From Thiocapsa imhoffii (GTDB lineage Bacteria; Pseudomonadota; Gammaproteobacteria; Chromatiales; Chromatiaceae): a stretch of DNA of 64,000 bases. The translations under genes and the position numbers were made by a program. Below, piece after piece: positions 36,599-44,469 of this stretch (the first letter of the stretch is position 1; every line of letters starts with the position of its first letter). The stretch is from the NCBI RefSeq assembly GCF_016583985.1, contig NZ_NRSD01000016.1:45379-109378 (forward strand). Direction: 5' to 3'. The notes under the pieces are model-generated. The model saw nothing but the letters and a program-made list of their open reading frames with translations, made no database searches and had not been told where the DNA came from.

Positions 36599-38047
36599 AT
36601 GCCTGATGGATACAGTCGCTCATCGAGGCGCCTCAGCATTCTGCAGTGCGTGTTGTTCTGCGCCTTGACCGGAGGTCTGGCGGCGAGCGGAATCGTTTAC
36701 GACTACAGCCGCACCCAGGAGCTGGCTCGTCAACGCCTGGAACACACCACGGATCTCATCGCCCAGTGGATCATCGGCGCTTTTCATGCGTCCGACTATC
36801 TACTACGCGACCTGTCCGGGCTGGTCGACACTGAGATTTTGCAGCATCCGCATCCGGACCCGCAGGCGCAGCGCCGCCTGACTGAACGGCTGATCGAGAA
36901 AAAGGACAGTCTGCCGCACGCCTTTCTGGTCGGGGCCTTCGACCGCAACTGTATCGTCACGCACACCAATGCCATCGTCGGTTTCGACGCCAGTGAGCGA
37001 TCCTACTGCCGGGCGTTACGCGACGACCCGAGCGCAGAAGTGTTCGTTACCCCAGCTTATGTCAATAATCTCGATCGGATCAATGTGACCCAGGCGCGTC
37101 GGTTGGAGTCCGAGATGGGCGACTTTCGCGGCATGGTGGCAATCGGCGTCGATCTAGACTTTTTTTCGGCTTGGTTGGATCGCATCGACGTCGGGCGCGC
37201 CGGCAGTGTGACCATTGTCGATAGCGCCGGCCTGTTGCTGGCCAGAAAGCCGATGTTGCCTGAGGAACTTGGTCAGCGGGTTGTGGAGCCTCGGTTTCTT
37301 GAGGCGTTCGCAAGCGAAGACGAATTTAGCGCCATTGCCGGACCCTCGCCTATCGACGGGGTGGTCCGTCTGTTCGGTATCCGCCAGGTTCCGGATCTGC
37401 CGTTCGTTGTGGTCGTCGGCGAGGCGAGTCGTGAGTTGTTTTCCGACTGGTTCTGGCGTGCGGTCGTTTCCACTGGGATGATCGTACTGCTGTGGCTCCT
37501 GAGTGTGTTGTTTCTGCGCAATCATCTCCTATTGGTACGGCAACGGTCGCAGTTGGTGCGGGTGGCTCACTTTGATCCGCTCACGGGCATTTTCAATCGT
37601 CGTCATTTCGAGCATCTGGCCGATCTCGCGTTCAAGCACGCGCGTCGCGCGGCGGTGCCGCTGTCGCTGTTGTTGCTGGATCTGGATCACTTCAAGCCGA
37701 TCAACGATCAGCATGGTCATGCGACCGGCGATCGGGCTTTGCTGGCGTTCGTCGAGGCTTCTCTGTCGGTATTGCGTGAAACGGATTTGTTTTCGCGCTG
37801 GGGCGGTGATGAATTTGTGATCCTGATCGAGGGCGATGAGGCCGATGCGCGGATCCTTGCACAACGTTTGCGTGCGGCCTGGGCGCGGATAGAGCTGCGC
37901 AACGATCAGGGAGCCCCATTGTCGCTGACGGCCAGCATCGGTATCGCCGGCACCCATCCGGCTGTGCCCGGGGAGCTGGATTCGCTGGAGAAGCTGCTCG
38001 CTCAGGCGGATGCAGCCTTGTACCGTGAGAAACAGGCCAATCGGTAG
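36599..38047 (+). CDS. Membrane diguanylate cyclase with periplasmic Cache-type sensor
   Basis: A 482-residue c-di-GMP synthase. Two membrane helices (about 12-32, LQCVLFCALTGGLAASGIVY, and about 287-307, AVVSTGMIVLLWLLSVLFL) enclose a periplasmic sensor of about 250 residues that looks like a double-Cache domain (FDASERSYCRALRDDPSAEVFVTPAY; GMVAIGVDLDFFSAWLDRI). The GGDEF domain starts at about 320 (FDPLTGIFNRRHFEHL). The active site is GGDEF, with RETD five residues before it as an intact inhibitory RxxD site. The ATG at 36599 begins the first helix region. It has no operon partner. Confidence 0.9.
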   Translation: MPDGYSRSSRRLSILQCVLFCALTGGLAASGIVYDYSRTQELARQRLEHTTDLIAQWIIGAFHASDYLLRDLSGLVDTEILQHPHPDPQAQRRLTERLIEKKDSLPHAFLVGAFDRNCIVTHTNAIVGFDASERSYCRALRDDPSAEVFVTPAYVNNLDRINVTQARRLESEMGDFRGMVAIGVDLDFFSAWLDRIDVGRAGSVTIVDSAGLLLARKPMLPEELGQRVVEPRFLEAFASEDEFSAIAGPSPIDGVVRLFGIRQVPDLPFVVVVGEASRELFSDWFWRAVVSTGMIVLLWLLSVLFLRNHLLLVRQRSQLVRVAHFDPLTGIFNRRHFEHLADLAFKHARRAAVPLSLLLLDLDHFKPINDQHGHATGDRALLAFVEASLSVLRETDLFSRWGGDEFVILIEGDEADARILAQRLRAAWARIELRNDQGAPLSLTASIGIAGTHPAVPGELDSLEKLLAQADAALYREKQANR

Positions 38048-38235
38048 GGCGTTGGTGAGATGGTAGCTGAGATGTGCTGACGTATCCGATGATCTCGCAG
38101 CGGGGTCGCAAGGAGTCCAAATCAACGGTAATCCGAAGGCTTCCAAGTGCTTAAGGAACCATGCCATCGACTTGACATCCAGCGCCAAACCACACGAGAT
38201 CAGTTTTGCCGAAGAATCTGGTGTGATCGACCGCC

Positions 38236-39066
38236 TCACTCCAACGGATACACCCAACCACCGATGCGCCCGCCGTCGGGGCTGGTGTGCTGGCCCGGTG
38301 CGACATCGAGCAGTGTGTAGCGGCCATTGACCGCGAAGAGTTGGATCTCGCGGGCGAAGGCATCCGGCTGCTGCCACGGGCGATTGTCATAGTTTTCCTC
38401 AGCCAGTGCGACCACGCCACGCGCCTGATCGACCGCGACGACCACGGCGACATGACCAGCGCGCCACTCGGGATCATCCCGCTCGGCCAGGTACACCACC
38501 AGGTCGCCGCGCTCGGGTGGGCGCTGGGCGGTGCCGTTGACTGAGCGCCCAAGCGGGACGGTCTCTCCGGTGCGTGGGTTGGTGGCCTCGGTGAGATAGA
38601 GAATATCGTGGGCGATGTCGACGTCGCCGAAGGTGAGCGAGCGGTTTTTCAGCCACCAGAGTCGAGCGTAGCCAACGCACTGGTAGGTGATCCCGACATA
38701 GACGGCGTGCTCACCGAGGGTCTCCGCTGCGACGCTGACCTCGCCGGTGTCCAGATCGAGAAGATTGCGTGCGGGGCGCACGCAGGTGGAGACGCAGTTG
38801 GAACGGGCCTCAGCGCCATCGGCCACGCCGAGCACCGTGCCGAAGGGGGTTTCGCAGGGGCCATTGCAGGCGTTGCGGCTCGCGGCGATCAGCGCCGGCC
38901 AGTCGAGTGGGTCGATGGGCGCGGCTGGGGGTGGTAGTCCGGTGCCGTCGGTGTGGGGCAGCTCAGGAGCTGAGGTCGGCGTACCCGCGGGCGTGCAGCC
39001 CACCAGGATGAGTAGAAGGAGGACCAGCAGCCAGGTGGCGCGGCGGTCGGAATGACGGTGGGTCAT
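38236..39066 (-). CDS. Lipoprotein with CHAP-type amidase domain
   Basis: A 276-residue lipoprotein. The signal peptide ends in the lipobox LILVGC (Cys about 24), followed by a Pro/Thr linker. The CHAP/glutathionylspermidine-amidase-like domain has the active Cys in GITYQCVGYARLWW, the His in EWRAGHVAVVVAVD, and the acidic residue in ALAEENYDN. Such domains cut amide bonds in peptidoglycan peptides or glutathionyl conjugates. Extra Cys pairs (NACNGPCETP; SNCVSTCVRP) between linker and domain are unusual and may form disulfides. I chose the ATG at 39066, which gives a proper signal peptide. Confidence 0.82.
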   Translation of the reverse strand: MTHRHSDRRATWLLVLLLLILVGCTPAGTPTSAPELPHTDGTGLPPPAAPIDPLDWPALIAASRNACNGPCETPFGTVLGVADGAEARSNCVSTCVRPARNLLDLDTGEVSVAAETLGEHAVYVGITYQCVGYARLWWLKNRSLTFGDVDIAHDILYLTEATNPRTGETVPLGRSVNGTAQRPPERGDLVVYLAERDDPEWRAGHVAVVVAVDQARGVVALAEENYDNRPWQQPDAFAREIQLFAVNGRYTLLDVAPGQHTSPDGGRIGGWVYPLE

Positions 39067-39481
39067 CGGATCGACTCCGGTGTAGGTGGCGATCATTCCT
39101 TGCCCGATCTAACCGCCCTGCCCTGCTTTCGGGGGGTTACGGCCACTCAGGTCAGGTTGCGCACATTGTTATCCACAGATCTCGTGGATAACGTCTGACT
39201 GCGTCCTCCCCGTTCTTGCGGGAATCCATCGCATGTCAAGGTCGAGTTGTTGTGCATCATATCGGATCGTGGTGATCTGTATCGTATCAGGTCGACTCAC
39301 CAGAGCTGGCTGGCCGCGCACCTGCAGGATGCACGCAGCGATCGACGCATCGCAGGTCACTGTTTTGAATATACCCTTTCAGTTCGGCTCCCAAATGTGG
39401 TCTGGCCCGTGGTGACTGGCAGGGATGGTAATGGTCACGGTTCTCGTTACGCGTTGTGCGCGACATCTCCGGGAACTTGCC
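39067..39481. other. Divergent intergenic region with an inverted DnaA-box-like pair
   Basis: 415 bases between the CHAP lipoprotein and the ABC remnant. It contains the 25-base inverted repeat at 39168-39192 described separately, and a local AT-richer stretch at 39240-39300. No gene is seen. Confidence 0.5.
39168..39192. promoter_or_regulatory. Inverted repeat made of two DnaA-box-like sites
   Basis: GTTATCCAC and GTGGATAAC form 9-base perfect arms around AGATCTC. The left arm contains TTATCCACA, a perfect match to the DnaA box consensus TTATNCACA. The right arm has eight of nine matching on the other strand. It could be a DnaA-controlled site or simply the operator of a dimeric repressor. 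Confidence 0.5.
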
Positions 39482-40695
39482 ATGAAACCGCTTTCGGCCG
39501 TATTCGGCTCTCTTCAACTCATTAGCGCCAGCGCTCTCGGGCACACGCCGATCGTCGCCTGTTACGACCGTGGAGACGGTACGGTGCTGTGCGAAGGCGG
39601 GTTTTCCGATGGTTCCTCCGCTGCTGGTGTCCGGATGCTGGTCCGGGACAAAGGTGGTCGCGTGTTGCTGGAGGCGTCGCTGAACGAGTACAGCGAGCTC
39701 ATATTCGACCGGCCGCGGGGTCTGTTCAGCGTTCAGTTCGATGCCGGCGAGCAACATCGCGTCGAGATCAGCGGCGACGCCGGATCAGTGCCCGGTGTTG
39801 CGGCCCCTGTCGCGATTTCCATGGAAGGTCTGACGCACCGGTATGGCACCCGGGTCATCCACGATGATCTCTCTTTCACCGTCAGGACCGGACGCATCCT
39901 CGGACTTCTGGGCAAGAACGGGGTCGGCAAGACCACGCTGATCAAGATCCTGATGGGCTTTCTTGCCCCGAACGTCGGCCGTTGCCGCGTGCTCGGCGAG
40001 CCGTCGCATCGACTGAGCCCTGCGACGAAGCGGCGAATCGGACTCGTCTTCGAGGGACACCTCGCCTATGACTTCCTCTCCATTGCCGAGACGGAGCGTT
40101 TCTTTGCCCCCTGGTATCCGCGGTGGCGGCGGGATCTGTTCTACGATCTGGTTGATCGGCTCGACCTACCACGCGCTCACCGCGTCCGCCACCTGTCGGA
40201 GGGGCAGCGTAGCCAGGTCGTATGGCAACCGTGATGGCGCAGGATCCCGATCTGCTGATCCTCGACGACTATACGATGGGGCTCGACGCCGGCTATCGCC
40301 GCCTGTTCCTCAACGTCCTGGTCCACTTCGCCCGGGCCGACGGCAAGACCCTGCTGGTGACGAGTCATGTCGTGCAAGACATGGAGCAACTCGTTGACGA
40401 TGTCGTCATTCTGCGCCGGGGCTCTCCGCCGCTTCAGACGACGCTCGATGACTTCCTGGGACGTTTCCGTCGCTACCGTTTGCCCGCCGAGGCCGTGCCC
40501 GCCACGTTGCCCCCATCATGTCAGACGCTGCACGCCCTGCAGCCTAAGGTCGACGGGTCGCTATCGGTTTTTGCCTTCGCCGAACCAGCGGCGGTACGTG
40601 CGGCGTTCGCCGGAGACGGGCTGAATGCCGAGATGCTGGCCGAGGTCCCGATGACGCTTGAGGATGCCTTCGTCGGCTATACGGGGACCTACTGA
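39482..40695 (+). pseudogene. Secreted-domain/ABC ATPase fusion, frameshifted
   Basis: The frame starts with a signal peptide and a small beta-rich periplasmic-type domain (about 1-108: GHTPIVACYDRGDGTVLCEGG). It runs straight into an ABC ATPase (ISMEGLTHRYGTRVIHDD; Walker A LLGKNGVGKTTLIK; signature LSEGQRSQVV). A frameshift near 40220 ends the frame as WQP at 40234. The ATPase continues in the next frame with TVMAQDPDLLILDDYTMGLDA (Walker B) to 40695. A secreted domain fused to a cytosolic ATPase makes no topological sense, so I infer a deletion joined two genes of one operon. Confidence 0.75.
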
Positions 40696-41124
40696 ATGCG
40701 CGCGCTCCTGTTCAAGGAATGGATCAAATTGCGACCGTGGCTTGCGCTGTTCGCGCTCGGCCATCTGGCCTTCGCCGTCTGGCTCTTTCTCTCGATGAGC
40801 CAGGAGTTCCGGGTCGAGCACACGGAGATCATCTTCCATTAGGCGAGCCGGATCGGCCGCCTCTTCTACGACGATATGCGTTATGTTCCCCTCGTGACCG
40901 GCGCACTGCTCGGGATCGCGCAGTTCCTGCCGGAAGTGAGCCGCGGACGGCTGCGGCTTGCCATGCATCTGCCCATCCCGCTCGGCGCGCTGATGGTGGG
41001 CCATCTCTCGACTGCCTACGACGCCTATGAGCAGGCGATGCCGGGCCTGGTTCTGCTGACGGTGCTGATCGCCCCAGCGGCGTTGTTGGCCGCTGCGCGC
41101 TTCCGCGACGGAGCCGTCTCGTGA
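40696..41124 (+). pseudogene. ABC-transporter membrane subunit remnant with nonsense codon
   Basis: MRALLFKEWIKLRPWLALFALGHLAFAVWLFL starts a membrane protein directly after the ATPase stop. A TAG at about 40840-40842 (after HTEIIFH) interrupts the frame. The same frame then continues with ASRIGRLFYDDMRYVPLVTGALLGIAQFLP and further helices to a TGA at 41122-41124. The nonsense codon marks it as inactive with the broken ATPase. Confidence 0.7.
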
Positions 41125-41355
41125 CTCGGGCGGGCGGTCGGTCGGTTGGCTGGCAATGGTCTTGCTGCTGACGGCGCTGTCGGCGATCGCGCTACCGAGG
41201 CTCTATGCAATAGCCTTCGCACGCGACATCGCGCCGACCTATCTTTTCTTCAGCCCGATCGCAAAGACCTTCATGTTCCGCGAGCACGGCGGTGATCACG
41301 ACTTCAGCTATGCGAGCGCCGACGGCGCGGCTTCGAGCAGTTGTTGCCTTTCATG
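41122..41355 (+). pseudogene. Second membrane-subunit gene, cut by the IS200/IS605 element
   Basis: After a frameshift near 41150 the frame reads WLAMVLLLTALSAIALPRL, IAPTYLFFSPIAKTFMFREHG and DFSYASADG, then (in another frame) FEQLLPF, where the insertion element begins. It resembles the periplasm-facing membrane protein of such ABC operons. Only the N-terminal 70 or so residues remain on this side, and the rest is not found beyond the element, so a deletion accompanied the insertion. Confidence 0.55.
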
Positions 41356-41419
41356 TGCGAAAAGCCCCGTCGTTCAGGGCGGGGATGGATCGCGCCGGAC
41401 GGTGGACCCGTCCGGCTGC

Positions 41420-41806
41420 TTAGGTGGGAGTCTGTTGCTGTTCGATGGACTGGCGCACGATCGCCATCGGTGCGCCCCCACCGGAGGCAGCGCAGTAGGA
41501 GGGCGACCAGAGGACGCCCTTCCAGTCGCGCCGCTAGATGTCCGGGCGCTCCTGGCGCAGCAAGCGGCTGGAGACGCCCTTGAGGCTGTTCACCAGGGCG
41601 GACACCGCCACCTTGTGCGGGTACTCGACCAGCAGGTGAACGTGGTCGTGCTCGCCGTCCATTTCGATCAGCGCGGCATCAACGTTGGCGCAAACCTTGG
41701 TGAAGATCCCGTGTAGGCTGGCGATGGCCTCGCCGTCGAAGACCTCGCGGCGGTACTTTGTCACAAAGACCAAATGCACGTGCATCGCAAAAATGCCGTG
41801 CCGCAC
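41420..41806 (-). pseudogene. tnpA: IS200/IS605 TnpA (Y1 HUH transposase) with nonsense codon
   Basis: MRHGIFAMHVHLVFVTKYRR and the HUH motif in HDHVHLLVEY are intact. A TAG at 41534-41536 stops translation after RQERPDI. The same frame continues RRDWKGVLWSPSYCAASGGG to a TAA at 41420. The catalytic Tyr of WSPSY thus lies after the nonsense codon, so the truncated 90-residue product cannot cut DNA. Confidence 0.88.
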
Positions 41807-41859
41807 GTACCGAATATCGTTGTCTTGTGTTATCGGCCAAACTTATAGTCTAGGCGACG

Positions 41860-43013
41860 TTGCGTCTCCAAGCGTTCAAGTTCGAGCTGATGCCCACCGG
41901 CGGGCAGGCGCGCGATATGCGCCGCTTCGCGGGATCGTGCCGGTTCGTCTTCAACCGGGCGCTGGCGATGCAACAGGAGCGGTTTGCGGGCGGTGACAAG
42001 AAGCTCGGGTATGCCGGGCTCTGCAAGGTCCTCACCGAGTGGAAGGCGGACCCGGCAACGACCTGGCTCTGCGACACCCCCTCCCAAGCCCTGCAACAGA
42101 CCCTCAAGGACCTGGAGCGGGCCTATACCAACTGCTTCGCCAAGCGCGCCGACTTCCCGCGGTTCAAGAAAAAGGGGCGGTCCCGCGACCGCTTCCGCTA
42201 CCCCCAGGGTTACAAGCTCGACCAGGCCAACAGTCGCCTGTTCCTGCCCAAGCTGGGTTGGTTGCGCTACCGCAACAGCCGCGATGTACTCGGCACGGTG
42301 AAGAACATCACCGTCAGCCCGTCGGGCGGCAAGTGGTTTGTGTCGATCCAGACCGCGCGCGAGGTGGATGTCCCGGTGCACCAGGGCAGGGCGGTCGGCA
42401 TCGACATGGGCATCGTGCGCTTCGCCACCTTGAGCGACGGCGCCGTGTTCGCGCCCCTGAGCAGTTTCAAACGCCAGGAACAGGCGTTGGCGAAGGCGCA
42501 GCGCGCCATGAGCCGCAAGACCAAGTTCAGCAACAACTGGAAGAAGGCGAAAGCCCAGGTCCAGCGCATCCATGCCCGCATCGGCAACGCCCGGCGCGAC
42601 CACCTACACAAGACCTCGACCACCATCAGCAAAAGCCACGCAATGGTTGTGATCGAGGACTTGCAGGTTCGCAACATGTCGGCGTCGGCAGCCGGGACGA
42701 TGGCAGCGCCGGGCACCCAGGTTCGGGCCAAGTCCGGCCTGAACAAAGCCATTCTCGACCAGGGTTGGTTCGAGTTCCGCCGGCAACTGGACGATAAGAC
42801 GGCCTGGGCGGGCACCTGGTCACGGTGCCCCCACAGAACACCAGCCGGACCTGTCCGTGCTGCGGGCATATCGCCAAGGAGAACCGGCAGACGCAAGCCC
42901 GGTTCGCGTGCGTGGAGTGCGGTTTCGAGAACAACGCCGATGTGGTCGGCGCGATCAATGTTCTAAGGGCGGGACACGCCCGATTAGCCTGTCAAGTGAG
43001 CCCCGTCGGGGGC
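41860..43013 (+). pseudogene. tnpB: TnpB (RNA-guided nuclease) gene, frameshifted and interrupted
   Basis: A TTG start gives LRLQAFKFELMPTGGQARDM, the TnpB opening. RuvC residues are seen: Asp in AVGIDMGIVRF, Glu in MVVIEDLQVRNM, and the zinc finger CPCCGH...CVECGF with Asp in NNADVVGAIN. A deletion near 42810-42825 shifts the frame before the zinc finger, so the catalytic parts are split. The 3' end runs into the ISAs1 insertion at 43014. Beyond ISAs1 the frame resumes at 44235 as QQEPTEAAMREHARASRRRN to a TGA, which shows the original end. Confidence 0.87.
43004..43013. repeat. ISAs1 target-site duplication, left copy
   Basis: CGTCGGGGGC here and at 44225-44234 flank the element exactly. 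A 10-base duplication is in the range known for ISAs1. Confidence 0.93.
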
Positions 43014-44224
43014 CAGGGCGAGCGCATATAAACTTCACTTACAACAGTAATCTGCGGCACACTTCGGGAAAGGATTCCAGGAGTTTCCGATGTCTGCCAG
43101 CATTCTTGAACATTTTTCATCGCTTCCGGACTTTCGTGTCGATCGTCACAAGCTGTATCCATTACCCGAAATTTTGCTGTTGGTGGTCTGTGCAGTGCTC
43201 AGCAGCGCCGAGGGCTGGGAGGCGATGGAGGAGTTCGGCAAGGAGAAGCTCGACTGGCTGCGCAAGTTTGCCCCGTTCGCCAACGGCATTCCCTCCCACG
43301 ACTGCATCGCCACGGTGATCTCGCGGCTGCGCCCGGAGGCTTTTCAACGCTGCTTCGTGAGCTGGACGCGCGCGGTGGCCGAAGCCACCGGCGGGGAGGT
43401 GGTCGCGGTCGACGGCAAGAGCGCACGCGGCTCGCGCGATCGGCGCCGCGGCAAGCAGGCACTGCACATGGTCAGCGCTTGGGGCTGCCGCAACCGTCTG
43501 GTGCTCGGGCAAGAGGCGACCGAGGAGACATCCAACGAGATCACGGCCATTCCCAAGCTGCTGGAACTGCTCGAGCTCAAGGGCTGCATCGTGACCATCG
43601 ATGCGATGGGCTGCCAGACCAAGATCGCCGCGCAGATCGTCGATCAGGGCGGCGACGACGTCCTTGGGCTCAAGGGGAATCAGAGTACCCTGCACGAGGA
43701 GGTCGAAGAGTTCTTCGCCACCGCGAGCGCGGGTGATTTCGCCGGTGTCGTGCACGACGATGCCGAGGAGACCGACAAGGATCACGGGCGCTTGGAAGTG
43801 CGCCGGTACTGGGTCACCGAAGAGCTGAGCACCTTGTCCGACACCGCACGGTGGAGCGCCCTGCGCAGCATCGGTCTGGTCGAACGCGAATGCTGGATCG
43901 AGGATCGCCGGACCGTAGAGCGGCGTGTCTTCATCAATTCCATCCCCGCCGACGCCAAGTGCTTTGCCCATGCGGTGCGGGGCCACTGGGGAATCGAGAA
44001 CCGCTTGCACTGGCGCCTGGATGTCGTCTTCGACGAAGACGCCAGCCGCATCCGCAAAGGCAACGCGCCGGCGATCCTGACCTCGATCCGCCACCTGTGC
44101 CTGAATCTGTTCGAACAAGAGCCCTCCAAGCTGCGCTTGACACAGAAGCGCCGCAAGGCCGCCTGGAATGATGACTACCGCGCCAAGGTCGTCTTCGGCT
44201 GAGGATTTATATTCGCTCGCCCTG
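43014..44224. mobile_element. Complete ISAs1-family insertion sequence
   Basis: 1211 bases bounded by inverted repeats CAGGGCGAGCGCATATAAA (43014-43032) and its complement TTTATATTCGCTCGCCCTG (44206-44224), one mismatch in 19. Perfect 10-base direct repeats flank it. It carries one intact transposase. It entered the tail of tnpB after that element was already in place. Confidence 0.95.
43090..44202 (+). CDS. ISAs1-family DDE transposase, intact
   Basis: A 370-residue transposase of normal length. It opens with the DUF4372/DDE_Tnp_1-associated domain (SASILEHFSSLPDFRVDRHKLYPLPEILLLVVCAVLSSAEGWE). The catalytic domain follows: first Asp in EVVAVDGKSARGSRD, second Asp in CIVTIDAMGCQTKIA, and Glu in RGHWGIENRLHWRLDVVFDEDASRI. 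The ribosome site AGGAGTTTCCG precedes the ATG. With intact ends and flanking duplications the element may still be active. Confidence 0.93.
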   Translation: MSASILEHFSSLPDFRVDRHKLYPLPEILLLVVCAVLSSAEGWEAMEEFGKEKLDWLRKFAPFANGIPSHDCIATVISRLRPEAFQRCFVSWTRAVAEATGGEVVAVDGKSARGSRDRRRGKQALHMVSAWGCRNRLVLGQEATEETSNEITAIPKLLELLELKGCIVTIDAMGCQTKIAAQIVDQGGDDVLGLKGNQSTLHEEVEEFFATASAGDFAGVVHDDAEETDKDHGRLEVRRYWVTEELSTLSDTARWSALRSIGLVERECWIEDRRTVERRVFINSIPADAKCFAHAVRGHWGIENRLHWRLDVVFDEDASRIRKGNAPAILTSIRHLCLNLFEQEPSKLRLTQKRRKAAWNDDYRAKVVFG

Positions 44225-44234
44225 CGTCGGGGGC
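44225..44234. repeat. ISAs1 target-site duplication, right copy
   Basis: CGTCGGGGGC, identical to 43004-43013. The tnpB frame resumes right after it. Confidence 0.93.
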
Positions 44235-44327
44235 CAACAGCAGGAACCCACCGAAGCGGCGATGCGTGAGCACGCTCGCGCATCGCGCCGTAGGAATCGC
44301 CGTCCTTCAGGTCGGTGAGGATGTCAA

Positions 44328-44451
44328 AGGTTTGAACATCGCCGGGCGCCATCAACTCTAGCAAAGGGTCCAAGGGGATCCTGCGAGCGCCGGCAAGACT
44401 CGATGGGCAGAGCGGCGCCTTGTTTCCGTTGGTCGGTTCAGCGTCTGGCAC
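44328..44451 (-). pseudogene. 5' stub of a gene downstream of PP2C, cut by the IS200/IS605 element
   Basis: Starting 18 bases after the PP2C stop, the minus strand reads PLCPSSLAGARRIPLDPLL and ELMAPGDVQTF, then runs into the right end of the insertion element. It has the look of a real N-terminus in an operon with the phosphatase. I do not recognise the family. The rest is lost. Confidence 0.4.
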
Positions 44452-44469
44452 TGGATCCGCCGGTGGGAT

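Larger units (their letters stand above)
41356..44327. mobile_element. IS200/IS605-family element (tnpA, tnpB) with nested ISAs1
   Basis: The left end has the typical subterminal hairpin AAGCCCCGTCGTTCAGGGCG at about 41362-41381. The right end has GAATCGCCGTCCTTCAGGTC and GTGAGGATGTCAA at 44294-44327. Divergent tnpA (minus) and tnpB (plus) lie between. No inverted repeats or target duplication are expected for this family. An ISAs1 element at 43014-44224 sits inside the tnpB tail. Both transposition genes of the outer element are damaged, so it cannot move by itself. End positions are accurate to a few bases. Confidence 0.85.

Noticed and set aside
43162..44451. A 429-codon minus-strand frame across ISAs1
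   Set aside because: Almost all of it is antisense to the ISAs1 transposase. Only its first 40 residues, outside the element, may be a real gene start and are listed as a stub.
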